NCBI GenBank assembly: GCA_900318085.1
Contig: ONJF01000002.1
Coordinates: 1-64,000 of the forward strand
DNA length: 64,000 nt
Direction: 5' to 3'
From: an uncultured Bacteroidales bacterium
Lineage (GTDB): Bacteria; Bacteroidota; Bacteroidia; Bacteroidales; F082
Below, one piece after another: positions 24,276 to 32,595 of the stretch. A model generated the notes under the pieces. The model had not been told where the DNA came from. It saw only the letters and a list, made by a program, of their open reading frames with translations, and searched no databases. Within the stretch, counting starts at the first letter, position 1. Each line of letters opens with the position of its first letter. Position numbers and translations under genes: made by a program.

Positions 24276-25744
24276 TTATTTCTTCGGCTTCAACTCATCG
24301 AAGATCATGCTACGCAAGTTGTCGATCGGTACGCGCACCTGCTGCATCGTGTCGCGGTCGCGCACGGTGACGCAGTTGTCGACTAAGGTGTCGTTGTCGA
24401 CGGTGACGCACATCGGCGTGCCGATGGCATCTTGTCTACGGTAGCGCTTGCCGATGGAGTCTTTCTCCTCGTACTGGCACATGAAGTCGGACTTCAGCGA
24501 GTCGATGATCTCGCGAGCCTTCTCCGGCAGACCGTCTTTCTTGACCAAGGGCAGCACGGCAACCTTGTAAGGTGCCAGGATGGCTGGCAGTTTGAGCACC
24601 ACGCGCTCCGAGCCGTCTTCCAGCTTCTCCTCGGTGAAGGCGTTGCTGAACATGGCGAGGAACATGCGGTCGAGGCCGATGGAGGTCTCGATGACATAAG
24701 GCGTGTAGCTCTCGTTGGTGTCGGGGTCGAAATATTGGAGTTTCTTGCCCGAGTACTTGGCATGGGCCGAGAGGTCGAAGTCGGTGCGGCTGTGGATGCC
24801 TTCCAGCTCCTTGAAGCCGAAGGGGAAGTCGAACTCGATGTCGGTGGCGGCGTTGCCAGTGAGAGGTGCCAAGCGAGGCGTTCTTGTTTCCAGTGTTGGA
24901 ACCATTCGAGCTCCGTGCCGGGGCGGACGAAGAATTGCATCTCCATCTGCTCGAACTCGCGCATGCGGAAGATGAACTGACGGGCCACAATCTCGTTACG
25001 GAAGGCCTTGCCGGTCTGTGCGATGCCGAACGGGATCTTCATGCGGCCGGTCTTCTGCACGTTGAGGTAGTTGACGAAGATGCCCTGTGCCGTCTCGGGA
25101 CGCAGGTAGATGGTGTCGGAGCCGTCGGCCACGCTACCCATCTTGGTGGCGAACATCAGGTTGAACTGACGCACGTCGGTCCAGTTGCGGGTGCCACTGA
25201 TGGGGCAGACGATTTCCAGGTCGAGGATGAGCTGCTTGATGGCATCAAGGTCATTACGCTCCATGGCGCCATAGAGGCGGTGGCTGATTTCCTCAATCTT
25301 GGCTTTGTGTTCAAGGACGCGCGGGTTGGTGGTCACAAATTGTTCCTCGTTGAAGGCATCGCCAAAGCGCTTGCGGGCTTTCTCCACCTCTTTATTAATC
25401 TTCTCCTCGATCTTGGCCATATAGTCCTCGACGAGCACATCGGCGCGGTAGCGTTTCTTCGAGTCGCGGTTGTCGATGAGCGGGTCGTTGAAGGCGTCGA
25501 CGTGGCCGGAGGCCTTCCAGGTGGTGGGGTGCATGAAGATGGCGGCGTCGATGCCGACGATGTTCTCGTGCATCTGCACCATGGCCTTCCACCAGTATTC
25601 GCGGATGTTCTTCTTCAGCTCCACGCCGTTTTGGCCATAGTCATAGACAGCTGACAGTCCGTCATAGATCTCGCTCGAAGGGAAAATGAAACCGTATTCC
25701 TTCGCATGAGCGGTTATCTTCTTGAAAAAATCTTCTTGGTTCAT
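24276..25744 (-). pseudogene. glyS: Glycyl-tRNA synthetase, broken by an out-of-frame deletion
   Basis: The N-terminal part (from 25744) matches bacterial/eukaryotic-type dimeric GlyRS: FIFPSSEIYDGLSAVYDYG, RPETAQGIFVNY, FRNEIVARQFIFRMREFEQM (class II motif 2) and WFQHWKQERLAWHLSL. At about 24853-24866 the frame changes. The remainder (NAATDIEFDFPFGFKELEGI, IETSIGLDRMFLAMFSNAF, SIGKRYRRQDAIGTPMCVTV) continues in another frame to 24276. The segment normally between them, ending HDHxKLAHYA in the family, is missing (roughly 20 codons). The product would be non-functional as read. Since GlyRS is essential, an assembly error, a strain mixture or a second copy elsewhere must be considered. Confidence 0.85.
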
Positions 25745-25780
25745 TGTTTGTTATTTGTTTATTTCAATATTTCATCATTG

Positions 25781-25882
25781 GCTGCTGGCTCTTGGCTCTT
25801 GGCTACTGGCAGCTTCAACAGAAGGGATGCCTTCCCTTTTTTCATCAAGCTGCCAAAGGCCAGGGGCCAGAAGCCAGAGGCA
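25781..25882. repeat. Imperfect inverted repeat of GGCTCTTGGCT-like units
   Basis: The left arm has quasi-tandem GGCTNCTGGCTCTTGGCT units and AGCTT. The right arm has AAGCTGCCAAAGGCCAGGGG followed by CCAGAAGCCAGAG, its approximate complement. It fills the gap between queA and glyS. Confidence 0.65.
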
Positions 25883-25884
25883 GA

Positions 25885-26934
25885 TTAAATAATCAGCATC
25901 GCGTCACCATAAGTGAAGAAGCGGTACTTCTCGGCGATGGCTTCCTTGTAGGCTTTCATCAGCAGGTCGTAACCCGCGAAGGCGGCCACCTCCATCATCA
26001 TCGATGACTTGGGCAGGTGGAAATTGGTAATCATGCAGTTGGCCACCGAGAAGGTGTAGGGCGGGAAGATGAACTTGTTGGTCCAGCCCTTGAACGGCTT
26101 GATCTTGCCGCCGATGGTCATGGCGGTCTCGAGGGCCTTCAGCGAGGTGGTGCCCACGGCAAACACGTTGTTGTGGCGGGCGTTGGCCTCGTTGACCAGG
26201 TTGCAGCATTCCTCGTCGATGTACATCTCTTCCGAGTCGGGTTTGTGTTTGGTGAGGTCTTCCACTTCGATGTCGCGGAAGTTGCCCATACCGGGATGCA
26301 AGGTCAGTTCGGCAAAGGAGGCACCGATGATCTCGAGGCGTTTCATCAGGATCTTGCTGAAGTGCATGCCGGCGGTGGGTGCCGAGACGGCGCCTTCCAC
26401 CTTGGCATAGATGGTCTGGAAGTCCTCGGCGTCTTCGGGACGTTCCTCGCGGTTCAGCTCCTTGGGGATGGGCGTGTGGCCCAGACTCGACAGGGTCTTC
26501 TTGAACTCGTCGTAGGTGCCGTCGAAGAGGAAACGCAGGGTACGGCCGCGCGAGGTGGTGTTGTCGATGACTTCGGCCACCAGTTCGTCGCCTTCGCCGA
26601 AGTAGAGTTTGTTGCCGATGCGGATCTTACGGGCCGGGTCGACGAGCACGTCCCACAGACGGCTCTCGTGGTCCAGCTCACGGAGCAGCAGCACTTCGAT
26701 CTTGGCGCCGGTCTTTTCCTTCTCGCCGTAGAGCTTGGCGGGAAACACCTTGGTGTTGTTGATGACGAACACGTCGCCGTCTTTCGTATAGTCCACCAGG
26801 TCTTTGAAGATGCGGTGCTCGATTTTGCCAGTCCTGCGGTCGACGACCATCAGGCGGGCTTCGTCACGGTTCTGTGTAGGCTGCAGCGCGATGAGTTCGC
26901 TGGGCAGGTTGAATTTAAACTGTGATAGTTTCAT
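25885..26934 (-). CDS. queA: S-adenosylmethionine:tRNA ribosyltransferase-isomerase
   Basis: The 349-residue protein matches QueA throughout: [52 protein letters not shown] and [12 protein letters not shown]. It transfers the ribosyl part of SAM to preQ1 at tRNA position 34, making epoxyqueuosine. It is downstream of truB, in the order known from other Bacteroidetes. It has its own promoter at 26974-27004, with a 39-base leader. Confidence 0.95.
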   Translation of the reverse strand: MKLSQFKFNLPSELIALQPTQNRDEARLMVVDRRTGKIEHRIFKDLVDYTKDGDVFVINNTKVFPAKLYGEKEKTGAKIEVLLLRELDHESRLWDVLVDPARKIRIGNKLYFGEGDELVAEVIDNTTSRGRTLRFLFDGTYDEFKKTLSSLGHTPIPKELNREERPEDAEDFQTIYAKVEGAVSAPTAGMHFSKILMKRLEIIGASFAELTLHPGMGNFRDIEVEDLTKHKPDSEEMYIDEECCNLVNEANARHNNVFAVGTTSLKALETAMTIGGKIKPFKGWTNKFIFPPYTFSVANCMITNFHLPKSSMMMEVAAFAGYDLLMKAYKEAIAEKYRFFTYGDAMLII

Positions 26935-26973
26935 TGTATGCTGTTTTTGTTGCTTTTCGTCCGAAACAAACTA

Positions 26974-27004
26974 CAAAGATACGACAAAACCGAAATTTTG
27001 TCAA
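26974..27004 (-). promoter_or_regulatory. Promoter of queA
   Basis: On the minus strand, TATCTTTG (26974-26981) with TTG at 27002-27004 and a 20-base spacer is a close match to the Bacteroidetes consensus. Confidence 0.7.
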
Positions 27005-27029
27005 GTAAATTTTCTTAAAATATTGATTG

Positions 27030-27773
27030 TCAGCTTTGTTTTTGCTCTTTTTCTTCTTGTTCTTTCTTCCAAGCCTTAAATGCTTCGCCCGTGTCAACAA
27101 TGTGTTGTCTCAACTTTTCCAGCGGCCAGGCGTCTTCCACCTTGAAGTCGCCGATGCGGGTGCGGCGCAACGAGGTGAGGCAGGCGCCATTGCCCAAGGC
27201 CTTGCCGAAGTCGTTGGCGAGGCTGCGGATGTAGGTGCCTTTGCTGCAAGTCACTTCGAAATCGAGTTCTGGGAAGCGGTCGAGGTTGATTTTGAAATCG
27301 TCGATGCGGACGTCGCGGGCTTTCAACTCGATTTCCTCGTCGGAGCGGGCATAGTCGAAGGCGCGTTTCCCCTTGATCTTGATGGCGGAATATTTGGGCG
27401 GGTATTGCTTGAGTTCGCCAATGAACTGCTGTCGAGCGGCTTCGATTTGCTCCGGCGTGATGCCGTCGGTGGGGAAGAAGGCGTCGGGTTCGCTCTCCAA
27501 GTCGAAAGTGGGGGTGGTCTGGCCGAGTAGGATGGTGCCTGTGTAGGTCTTTACCTGCGCCTGGTAGTTGTCGATTTGCTTGGTCATCTTGCCTGTGCAG
27601 AGGATGAGTAGCCCCGTCGCCAAAGGGTCGAGGGTGCCGGCATGGCCGACCTTCAGCTTGCGGATGCCGTAGCAACGGTTGAGCAGGCTGCGGATGAAGT
27701 TGACTGTGTCGAATGACGTCCAGTCAAGGGGTTTATCGATGAGGATGACCTCGCCTTCTTCGAAATTAAACAT
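27030..27773 (-). CDS. truB: tRNA pseudouridine(55) synthase
   Basis: The 247-residue protein has the TruB start (GEVILIDKPLDWTSFDTVNF) and the catalytic motif KVGHAGTLDPLATGLL with the nucleophile D49. Further family motifs are YPPKYSAIKIKGKRAFDYAR and CSKGTYIRSLANDFG. It makes pseudouridine 55 in the T loop of tRNAs. A charged Lys/Glu tail ends it. It belongs to the ftsX-uppP-truB-queA cluster, with a palindromic repeat separating it from uppP. Confidence 0.95.
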   Translation of the reverse strand: MFNFEEGEVILIDKPLDWTSFDTVNFIRSLLNRCYGIRKLKVGHAGTLDPLATGLLILCTGKMTKQIDNYQAQVKTYTGTILLGQTTPTFDLESEPDAFFPTDGITPEQIEAARQQFIGELKQYPPKYSAIKIKGKRAFDYARSDEEIELKARDVRIDDFKINLDRFPELDFEVTCSKGTYIRSLANDFGKALGNGACLTSLRRTRIGDFKVEDAWPLEKLRQHIVDTGEAFKAWKKEQEEKEQKQS

Positions 27774-27780
27774 TGTTTTT

Positions 27781-27869
27781 TGACTTCGGGACTTCGGGAC
27801 ACGAGACTTCGGGACAATGTTTCATGCGGGCTGAAAGTCTCGCGTCCCGTGTCTCGTAGTCTCGCGTCT
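27781..27869. repeat. Palindromic repeat of CGGGAC / GTCTCGCGTCCCG units
   Basis: The left arm GACTTCGGGACTTCGGGACA is answered by the right arm GTCTCGCGTCCCGTGTCTCG. It is the same family as 5335-5413 and 53732-53764. It fills the uppP-truB gap and touches both genes' ends. Confidence 0.75.
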
Positions 27870-28680
27870 ATGATAACACATATGGTAACACAATAGTCAG
27901 TAGGCCCACAATGGCGCAATATACGGCGAACCAGATCAGCTTGCCTTTCTTCACCAGGTTGATCATCCACTTGCAGGCGAAGCAACCCGTGACGAAGGCG
28001 GCGATGAAGCCGATGAGGAGCACCCATGTGGGTGTCGAGACCGAGGCAACCGCATCGGCGGCTGGGAAAAACAGGTCTTTGGCATCCAAGAGGGCTTCGC
28101 CGAGGATGGGCGGGATGACCATCAGGAAGGAGAACTGGGCGAGTTTTTCCTTTTTGTTGCCCAGCAGCAGCCCCGTGGCGATGGTGGAACCTGAACGTGA
28201 CAGTCCGGGCAGCACGGCAACGGCTTGTGCGATACCGATGACAAAGGCATGCACGGGTGAGATGTGCTCTTTCTGGCGCGGCTTGGCGAAATAGGAGAAG
28301 GCCAACAACGAGGCTGTAACCAGCAGGCAGATGCCCACGACGAGCAGTCCGGAGCCGAACACTTCTTCCACCTTGTCCTTGAAGAAGAATCCCACAATCA
28401 TCACGGGGATCATCGAGATGAGGATGTTGACGATGTATTTCGTGCCTTCGTTCCACTTGAACTTGAAGAGGTCCTTAAAGAGCCACACGATCTCTTTCCA
28501 GAGAATCAGGCATGTGCTCAACACCGTGGCGATGTGTACGATGATGGTGAAGTCCAAAGCTTTCTCGGGGTCGACACCAAACAAGTATTGGCCGATGGCC
28601 AAGTGACCGCTACTACTCACGGGAAGATATTCCGTCAGACCTTGGATGATACCTAATATTAATGCTTCTAACCAGTTCAT
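27868..28680 (-). CDS. uppP: Undecaprenyl-diphosphatase
   Basis: The 270-residue protein with about eight membrane helices has the BacA/UppP signatures [16 protein letters not shown] near the N-terminus and [19 protein letters not shown] near residue 160. It recycles the undecaprenyl carrier lipid for peptidoglycan and glycan synthesis at the inner membrane. It lies in the conserved Bacteroidetes cluster after ftsX and DUF3098. Confidence 0.95.
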   Translation of the reverse strand: MNWLEALILGIIQGLTEYLPVSSSGHLAIGQYLFGVDPEKALDFTIIVHIATVLSTCLILWKEIVWLFKDLFKFKWNEGTKYIVNILISMIPVMIVGFFFKDKVEEVFGSGLLVVGICLLVTASLLAFSYFAKPRQKEHISPVHAFVIGIAQAVAVLPGLSRSGSTIATGLLLGNKKEKLAQFSFLMVIPPILGEALLDAKDLFFPAADAVASVSTPTWVLLIGFIAAFVTGCFACKWMINLVKKGKLIWFAVYCAIVGLLTIVLPYVLS

Positions 28681-28698
28681 AATAGATTCCTTTAATTA

Positions 28699-28773
28699 GG
28701 AATGCTGAATGCTGAATGCTGAATGGCGCAAAGCGACCTCATTCCGCATTCCTCATTCCTCATTCTGCATTCT
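28699..28773. repeat. Hairpin of GAATGCT / CATTCCT heptamer units
   Basis: GGAATGCTGAATGCTGAAT units on the left face CATTCCGCATTCCTCATTCC units on the right. The right arm supplies the last codons and stop of the DUF3098 gene (ending at 28760), so the repeat has intruded into its 3' end. Confidence 0.75.
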
Positions 28774-29038
28774 TGTTTTTCCCTTTCCAGAATATTGCCA
28801 CGATTTCCACGACAAAGCCTGCCAAGACCAAGATGGGGGCCAAGGTGATGCGTTTGAAGCTGAACATTTCTTCGTTGAACACATCGGGGTCGGTCGACCC
28901 GCCGCCAATCATCAGGATGAAGCCCACGGCGATGAGGACGAGGCCGATGAGAACGAAGATGTAGTTCATTTTGCCGAAAGGCAACACTTTCTGGTTGTCA
29001 TTCTCTATTGCTGTTTTCTTTGTTGGTTCTTTTGCCAT
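28760..29038 (-). CDS. DUF3098 family two-helix membrane protein
   Basis: The 92-residue protein has two membrane helices separated by a short loop (MNYIFVLIGLVLIAVGFILM IGGGSTDPDVFNEEMFSFKR, then APILVLAGFVVEIVAIFW). This is the layout and position of DUF3098 proteins, found between ftsX and uppP in many Bacteroidetes. Its function is not established; it may help FtsX or cell-wall recycling. Its last residues (NAE) are encoded by the adjoining palindromic repeat. Confidence 0.85.
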   Translation of the reverse strand: MAKEPTKKTAIENDNQKVLPFGKMNYIFVLIGLVLIAVGFILMIGGGSTDPDVFNEEMFSFKRITLAPILVLAGFVVEIVAIFWKGKNKNAE

Positions 29039-29088
29039 ATGATGTAGATTTAAGATTCATTATTAAAGATTAACCGGGATCAGGGACC

Positions 29089-29967
29089 CTATATATACAG
29101 TCGGTCGACATCGGCATGGAGGTATTTGCGCAAGGCGAGTCGGGTGGAGATGCCGCCGAGCAACATGCCTAAAATGATGATGCCAACGAAGATGCCTATG
29201 ATGATCTTATAGTCTTGCACAAATATCAGTTCGGGAACACGTTTGGTAAGGCCATAGAGCAGCAATGCCAAGAAAGCGTCGGCTAGCAAAGCCCCGAAGA
29301 AGCCTTGCAAGATGCCGCTGCGGATGAAAGGCCGACGGATGTAAGCCGGCGTGGCGCCTACGAGTTGCATACTGCGCACGAGGAAACGTTTGGAGTAGAT
29401 GCTAAGGCGAATGGTATTGCGTATCAATGTGATGGCGATGATAAGTAGTACAAGGCTGGCTACCATCAGGGCTAGACCGATACGGTTCACGTTCTGGTTG
29501 ATGAGGCCGACAAGCGACTTCTGGTAGTATATCTCTTTGACATTGGTGTTTTTAAGCAGTTGTGCTTGGATGGCGGCAATGCTGTCGTTGTTGGCATAGT
29601 CGGCCTTGAAGCGCACATCGATGGAGGGGAGCAGCGGGTTCTCCTCGTTGCCAAGCCATTGCAGGAAATCCTCGCCGAGGTCTTCGCTGAGGCGGCGGAT
29701 GGCCTCTTCCTTGGTGATGTATTCCGTCGATTTCACGGCAGGCATGGCGTCCAGCTCTTTTTGCAACTGCAAGATTTTGTCTTCTTTCACATTGCTGTTC
29801 ATCACCACTTCGAAGCCGATGTTTTCCTTGAGGTGGTTAGAGAGCTTTTGGGCATGCATCATGAGCAGGGCGAACACGCCTAACAAGAAGAGTACCAGTG
29901 CGATACTCATCAGTGACATGAAATACGATCCTGCCACGCGGCGTTTATTTGAACTTCTCTCAGACAT
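29089..29967 (-). CDS. ftsX: Cell division ABC transporter permease FtsX
   Basis: The 292-residue protein has the FtsX topology: a first helix at about 15-37, a periplasmic domain of about 130 residues (VVMNSNVKEDKILQLQKELD, EYITKEEAIRRL, SIDVRFKADYANND), then three C-terminal helices. FtsX with the ATPase FtsE controls peptidoglycan hydrolases at the septum. ftsE is not next to it here. Its start overlaps the preceding gene by 8 bases. Confidence 0.92.
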   Translation of the reverse strand: MSERSSNKRRVAGSYFMSLMSIALVLFLLGVFALLMMHAQKLSNHLKENIGFEVVMNSNVKEDKILQLQKELDAMPAVKSTEYITKEEAIRRLSEDLGEDFLQWLGNEENPLLPSIDVRFKADYANNDSIAAIQAQLLKNTNVKEIYYQKSLVGLINQNVNRIGLALMVASLVLLIIAITLIRNTIRLSIYSKRFLVRSMQLVGATPAYIRRPFIRSGILQGFFGALLADAFLALLLYGLTKRVPELIFVQDYKIIIGIFVGIIILGMLLGGISTRLALRKYLHADVDRLYI

Positions 29968-30865
29968 CTTCAGTGGTGTTGTTGTTTCTGACGAAAAAAT
30001 GCTCTATCCCAAACAGTCGTTTTAGTAACACTAATGAGAGCACCAATCCAATCACAATACTTCCGATCAGCAGGAAGAGGTGCTTCCAGATATGGCTTTT
30101 CACGTCTTCGGAAGGAACCAGCTCTTGGGAATAAACGTTGAAATTGTCAAAATATGGTGCAAAAATGAATTGATATATCGCATTGTTGACGATTTGCGCG
30201 GAATCAAAACCTTGTTTCTCGACATTGGCATAAAACTCACGGTAGTTTTCAAGTATGCCATCACAAGCTTCTTTTCTGTAAGAATACACATTTTTGGCAT
30301 AGTAGGAGTCGCGCAATTCTAGGGAGATGGAGTCCTGAAGGTTGGGCGTGTTTTGCCAGTGTTTAGTAATGTAGAACAGCTTCTTGTAGCGTTGCGAGAG
30401 CAGGCGTAGGCCGAATAGGATGGAGGCATTGTTTTTGCAAATCCGTGTATGCGATTCTTTGCCGAAGATGGAGCCGAGGTAGTATTGGTTGTCGCAAAGG
30501 AAGTTAACCGAGTTACTCATGGCCTCGGTAAAGGGCCCTCGTTCCCTAGAATAATAGGCGCCCACCGAGTCGACGATGGTTTTTCGGTCCAAATACTGGT
30601 CGGGGTCGGTGTATTCCAGCAAGTCGTAAAACACGTAGCCGCAGGTGTCGACAAACTGCACAAATTTGGGATAAATGGCTTCCGTCATCTGATAGCGGGC
30701 CAGTTTTTGGGTTTCGCGAGCGTTTTTGGTGTTAATGTCGTCTTGGATGGTGATGCCGATCCAAAGGGAGAGCAGCCCCACGACCGCGGTCGAGAAGATG
30801 GACCAGAAATGGATTTTGTTTTCAGGAGAAATGTCGATTCTATGTCGGGTGTGATTACTTGACAT
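29960..30865 (-). CDS. Two-helix membrane protein of unknown function
   Basis: The 301-residue protein has one helix near the N-terminus (about 21-41, FWSIFSTAVVGLLSLWIGIT) and one near the C-terminus (about 262-283, WKHLFLLIGSIVIGLVLSLV). The mostly helical middle part of about 210 residues is probably periplasmic. No recognised motif. It overlaps the lipoprotein gene upstream by 11 bases and ftsX downstream by 8, so the three genes are translationally coupled. Confidence 0.7.
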   Translation of the reverse strand: MSSNHTRHRIDISPENKIHFWSIFSTAVVGLLSLWIGITIQDDINTKNARETQKLARYQMTEAIYPKFVQFVDTCGYVFYDLLEYTDPDQYLDRKTIVDSVGAYYSRERGPFTEAMSNSVNFLCDNQYYLGSIFGKESHTRICKNNASILFGLRLLSQRYKKLFYITKHWQNTPNLQDSISLELRDSYYAKNVYSYRKEACDGILENYREFYANVEKQGFDSAQIVNNAIYQFIFAPYFDNFNVYSQELVPSEDVKSHIWKHLFLLIGSIVIGLVLSLVLLKRLFGIEHFFVRNNNTTEDV

Positions 30866-31160
30866 AGAATGTTTCCCCGTTGTTTTCTATCATGTAGCGA
30901 TAATCTTCCTTGTCTGACTCGAGCAGCTCGTAGCGCCCGTCGTTGATTTTGACGAAGTTCTTGTTGTCGAAAGACTCGATCAGCAGTCCAGTCTCGTACC
31001 AGTCGTCATTAACATCATAGATGTTGACATTATAAGAGGCTTCGCTGGAGACCTCGGTGGTGCCAAAACTGGAATCATCACATTCTACTTCTACAGGCGT
31101 TCCGTTGTTTCCACAGCCAAACATGCAGAACAACAACAATAAAAATAGGAGCTTTTTCAT
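30855..31160 (-). CDS. Small lipoprotein of unknown function
   Basis: The 101-residue protein has a lipoprotein signal (MKKLLFLLLLFCMFGCGNNG) and a small beta-rich body (YNVNIYDVNDDWYETGLLIE, YRYMIENNGETFYVK). A -7 box TATCTTTG on the minus strand at 31186-31193 lies 25 bases upstream of the ATG. It is the first gene of the run leading into ftsX. Confidence 0.7.
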   Translation of the reverse strand: MKKLLFLLLLFCMFGCGNNGTPVEVECDDSSFGTTEVSSEASYNVNIYDVNDDWYETGLLIESFDNKNFVKINDGRYELLESDKEDYRYMIENNGETFYVK

Positions 31161-31185
31161 TTTTCGATGAATTGGTTAGAAACTG

Positions 31186-31193
31186 CAAAGATA
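31186..31193 (-). promoter_or_regulatory. -7 box ahead of the lipoprotein-ftsX run
   Basis: TATCTTTG on the minus strand; no good -33 element is seen at the usual distance. Confidence 0.5.
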
Positions 31194-31227
31194 TGAAAAA
31201 TCCAAATATGGGGTGTGTTCTTAAAAG

Positions 31228-32343
31228 TTAGAGGGTCTTTCTATAAGCGCGGCGGCGCATGAAAGGCACGGTCTTGTATTCGCCGAAGAGCGACTGCACT
31301 TTGTAGTTCTCTTCCAGTTGTGGGTTCATGATGATGGTGTCGATGTCCCGCTTGATGCAATTCTCATGCAGGTATTTGAACAGCAAGACAGGCACACCAC
31401 ATTGCTGATATTCTGGCATGACGCCCATGATCAGGGCTTCCAAGGTGTCGTTTTTCTTCAGCGCCTTCAAGATGTTGATGAAGCCGAAGGGGAACAGCCG
31501 TCCTTTGGATTTCTTCACCGCCTTCGAGAGCGAGGGCACACAGAAGAGGAAGCCCACGGGCTTGTCGTCGTCGTTGACAGCCACGGCCACAAAGTCCTTG
31601 TCGAGGATGGGGACATAGGTTTTCAGGTAGGCGTCTATCTGTTTGTCGGTCAGAGGTGAGAAGCCATGCAAGGGCGCGAAGGCCTCATTGTACATGTGGA
31701 AAATCTCCATCCCGTAGCGGTTCGACATCTCTTTCATGCTGCGCGGTTGTACCACATGCACTTTGAAACGTTCTTCGATGAGGTTGGTGAACTGGAACAT
31801 GGGCGGCAACTCCTTGCTCACTTCCAAGGTCCTTTGGGTCCAGTCGACATCTTTGGTGAAGCCCAATTGCTCCAACATGGTGCCATAATACGGGAAGTTA
31901 TATAGGCAGGTGAACGGACTCAAATGCTCGAAGCCCTCCACCAGCAGGCCTTCTTTGTCCATGTCGGTAAAGCCCCAAGGGCCGCGCATCTCGGTGCGTC
32001 CGCGTTCCTTGCCCCATGAAGCCACCGTGACGATGAGGGCGCGCAGCACTTCCTCGTCTTCGATGAAATCGAGCCAACCGAAACGCACGAGATGTTGCTC
32101 GTCATCAGCTTTATGGTTGATGATGGCGGCCACACGGCCGACGATGTCATTGCCGTGGTAGGCAAGGAAACAATCGGCCTCGCAGAAGTCGTAGGCGCCG
32201 TTTTTTTCAGGGTTGAAGGTGTCGTATTCGTCGCCTTCGAGGGCGGGCACCCAGTTTTCGCAATCCTTATAAAGATGCAGGGGGAAAGCCACAAACTGCT
32301 TCATCTGCTTGCGGCTTTCCACCTTGACGATGTTGACGTTCAT
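31228..32343 (-). CDS. GNAT-fold N-acyltransferase-like protein
   Basis: The 371-residue protein belongs to the widespread long GNAT-like family with VGRVAAIINHKADDEQHLVR, FGWLDFIEDEEV, RGPWGFTDMDKEGLLVEGFE and a second GNAT-like half (VGFLFCVPSLS, LIMGVMPEYQQCGVPVLLFK). It is 3 bases from an acyl carrier protein gene and followed upstream by an acyl-AMP ligase, so the acyl donor could be that ACP. Proteins of this general type include bacterial ceramide synthase candidates, so transfer of a fatty acyl group to an amine (sphingoid base, amino acid or amine lipid) is a reasonable inference, not proven. Confidence 0.7.
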   Translation of the reverse strand: MNVNIVKVESRKQMKQFVAFPLHLYKDCENWVPALEGDEYDTFNPEKNGAYDFCEADCFLAYHGNDIVGRVAAIINHKADDEQHLVRFGWLDFIEDEEVLRALIVTVASWGKERGRTEMRGPWGFTDMDKEGLLVEGFEHLSPFTCLYNFPYYGTMLEQLGFTKDVDWTQRTLEVSKELPPMFQFTNLIEERFKVHVVQPRSMKEMSNRYGMEIFHMYNEAFAPLHGFSPLTDKQIDAYLKTYVPILDKDFVAVAVNDDDKPVGFLFCVPSLSKAVKKSKGRLFPFGFINILKALKKNDTLEALIMGVMPEYQQCGVPVLLFKYLHENCIKRDIDTIIMNPQLEENYKVQSLFGEYKTVPFMRRRAYRKTL

Positions 32344-32346
32344 AAA

Positions 32347-32589
32347 TTAAAGTGTTGTATGTGAACAGATATAGTCGAGCACCTCGCTGACGGTCGTAAA
32401 CTTCGGGTTGCCTTCAAACTTGAATCCGTATTTGTTTTCGACGGCTAGACTCAACAGCAGGATGGTTAGCGAGTCGAGCCCGACATCGCGCACGAGTTGC
32501 GAGTCTTCGTTGACGGCCGACAGATCCATGGAGGGCTTGATCTGCTTCAGGATATCTTTCAATCCTTCGAATATGTCTTCTCTTTGCAT
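32347..32589 (-). CDS. Acyl carrier protein
   Basis: The 80-residue protein has the four-helix ACP pattern and the phosphopantetheine attachment motif GLDSLT with S40. It lies between an acyl-AMP ligase gene (6-base gap) and a GNAT-like acyltransferase gene (3-base gap). The ligase probably loads this dedicated ACP. It differs from housekeeping AcpP, which is more acidic and sits in the fab cluster. Confidence 0.88.
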   Translation of the reverse strand: MQREDIFEGLKDILKQIKPSMDLSAVNEDSQLVRDVGLDSLTILLLSLAVENKYGFKFEGNPKFTTVSEVLDYICSHTTL

Positions 32590-32595
32590 GTTGCT

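Noticed and set aside
24866..25654. Plus-strand open frame across glyS
   Set aside because: It is antisense to clear GlyRS motifs.
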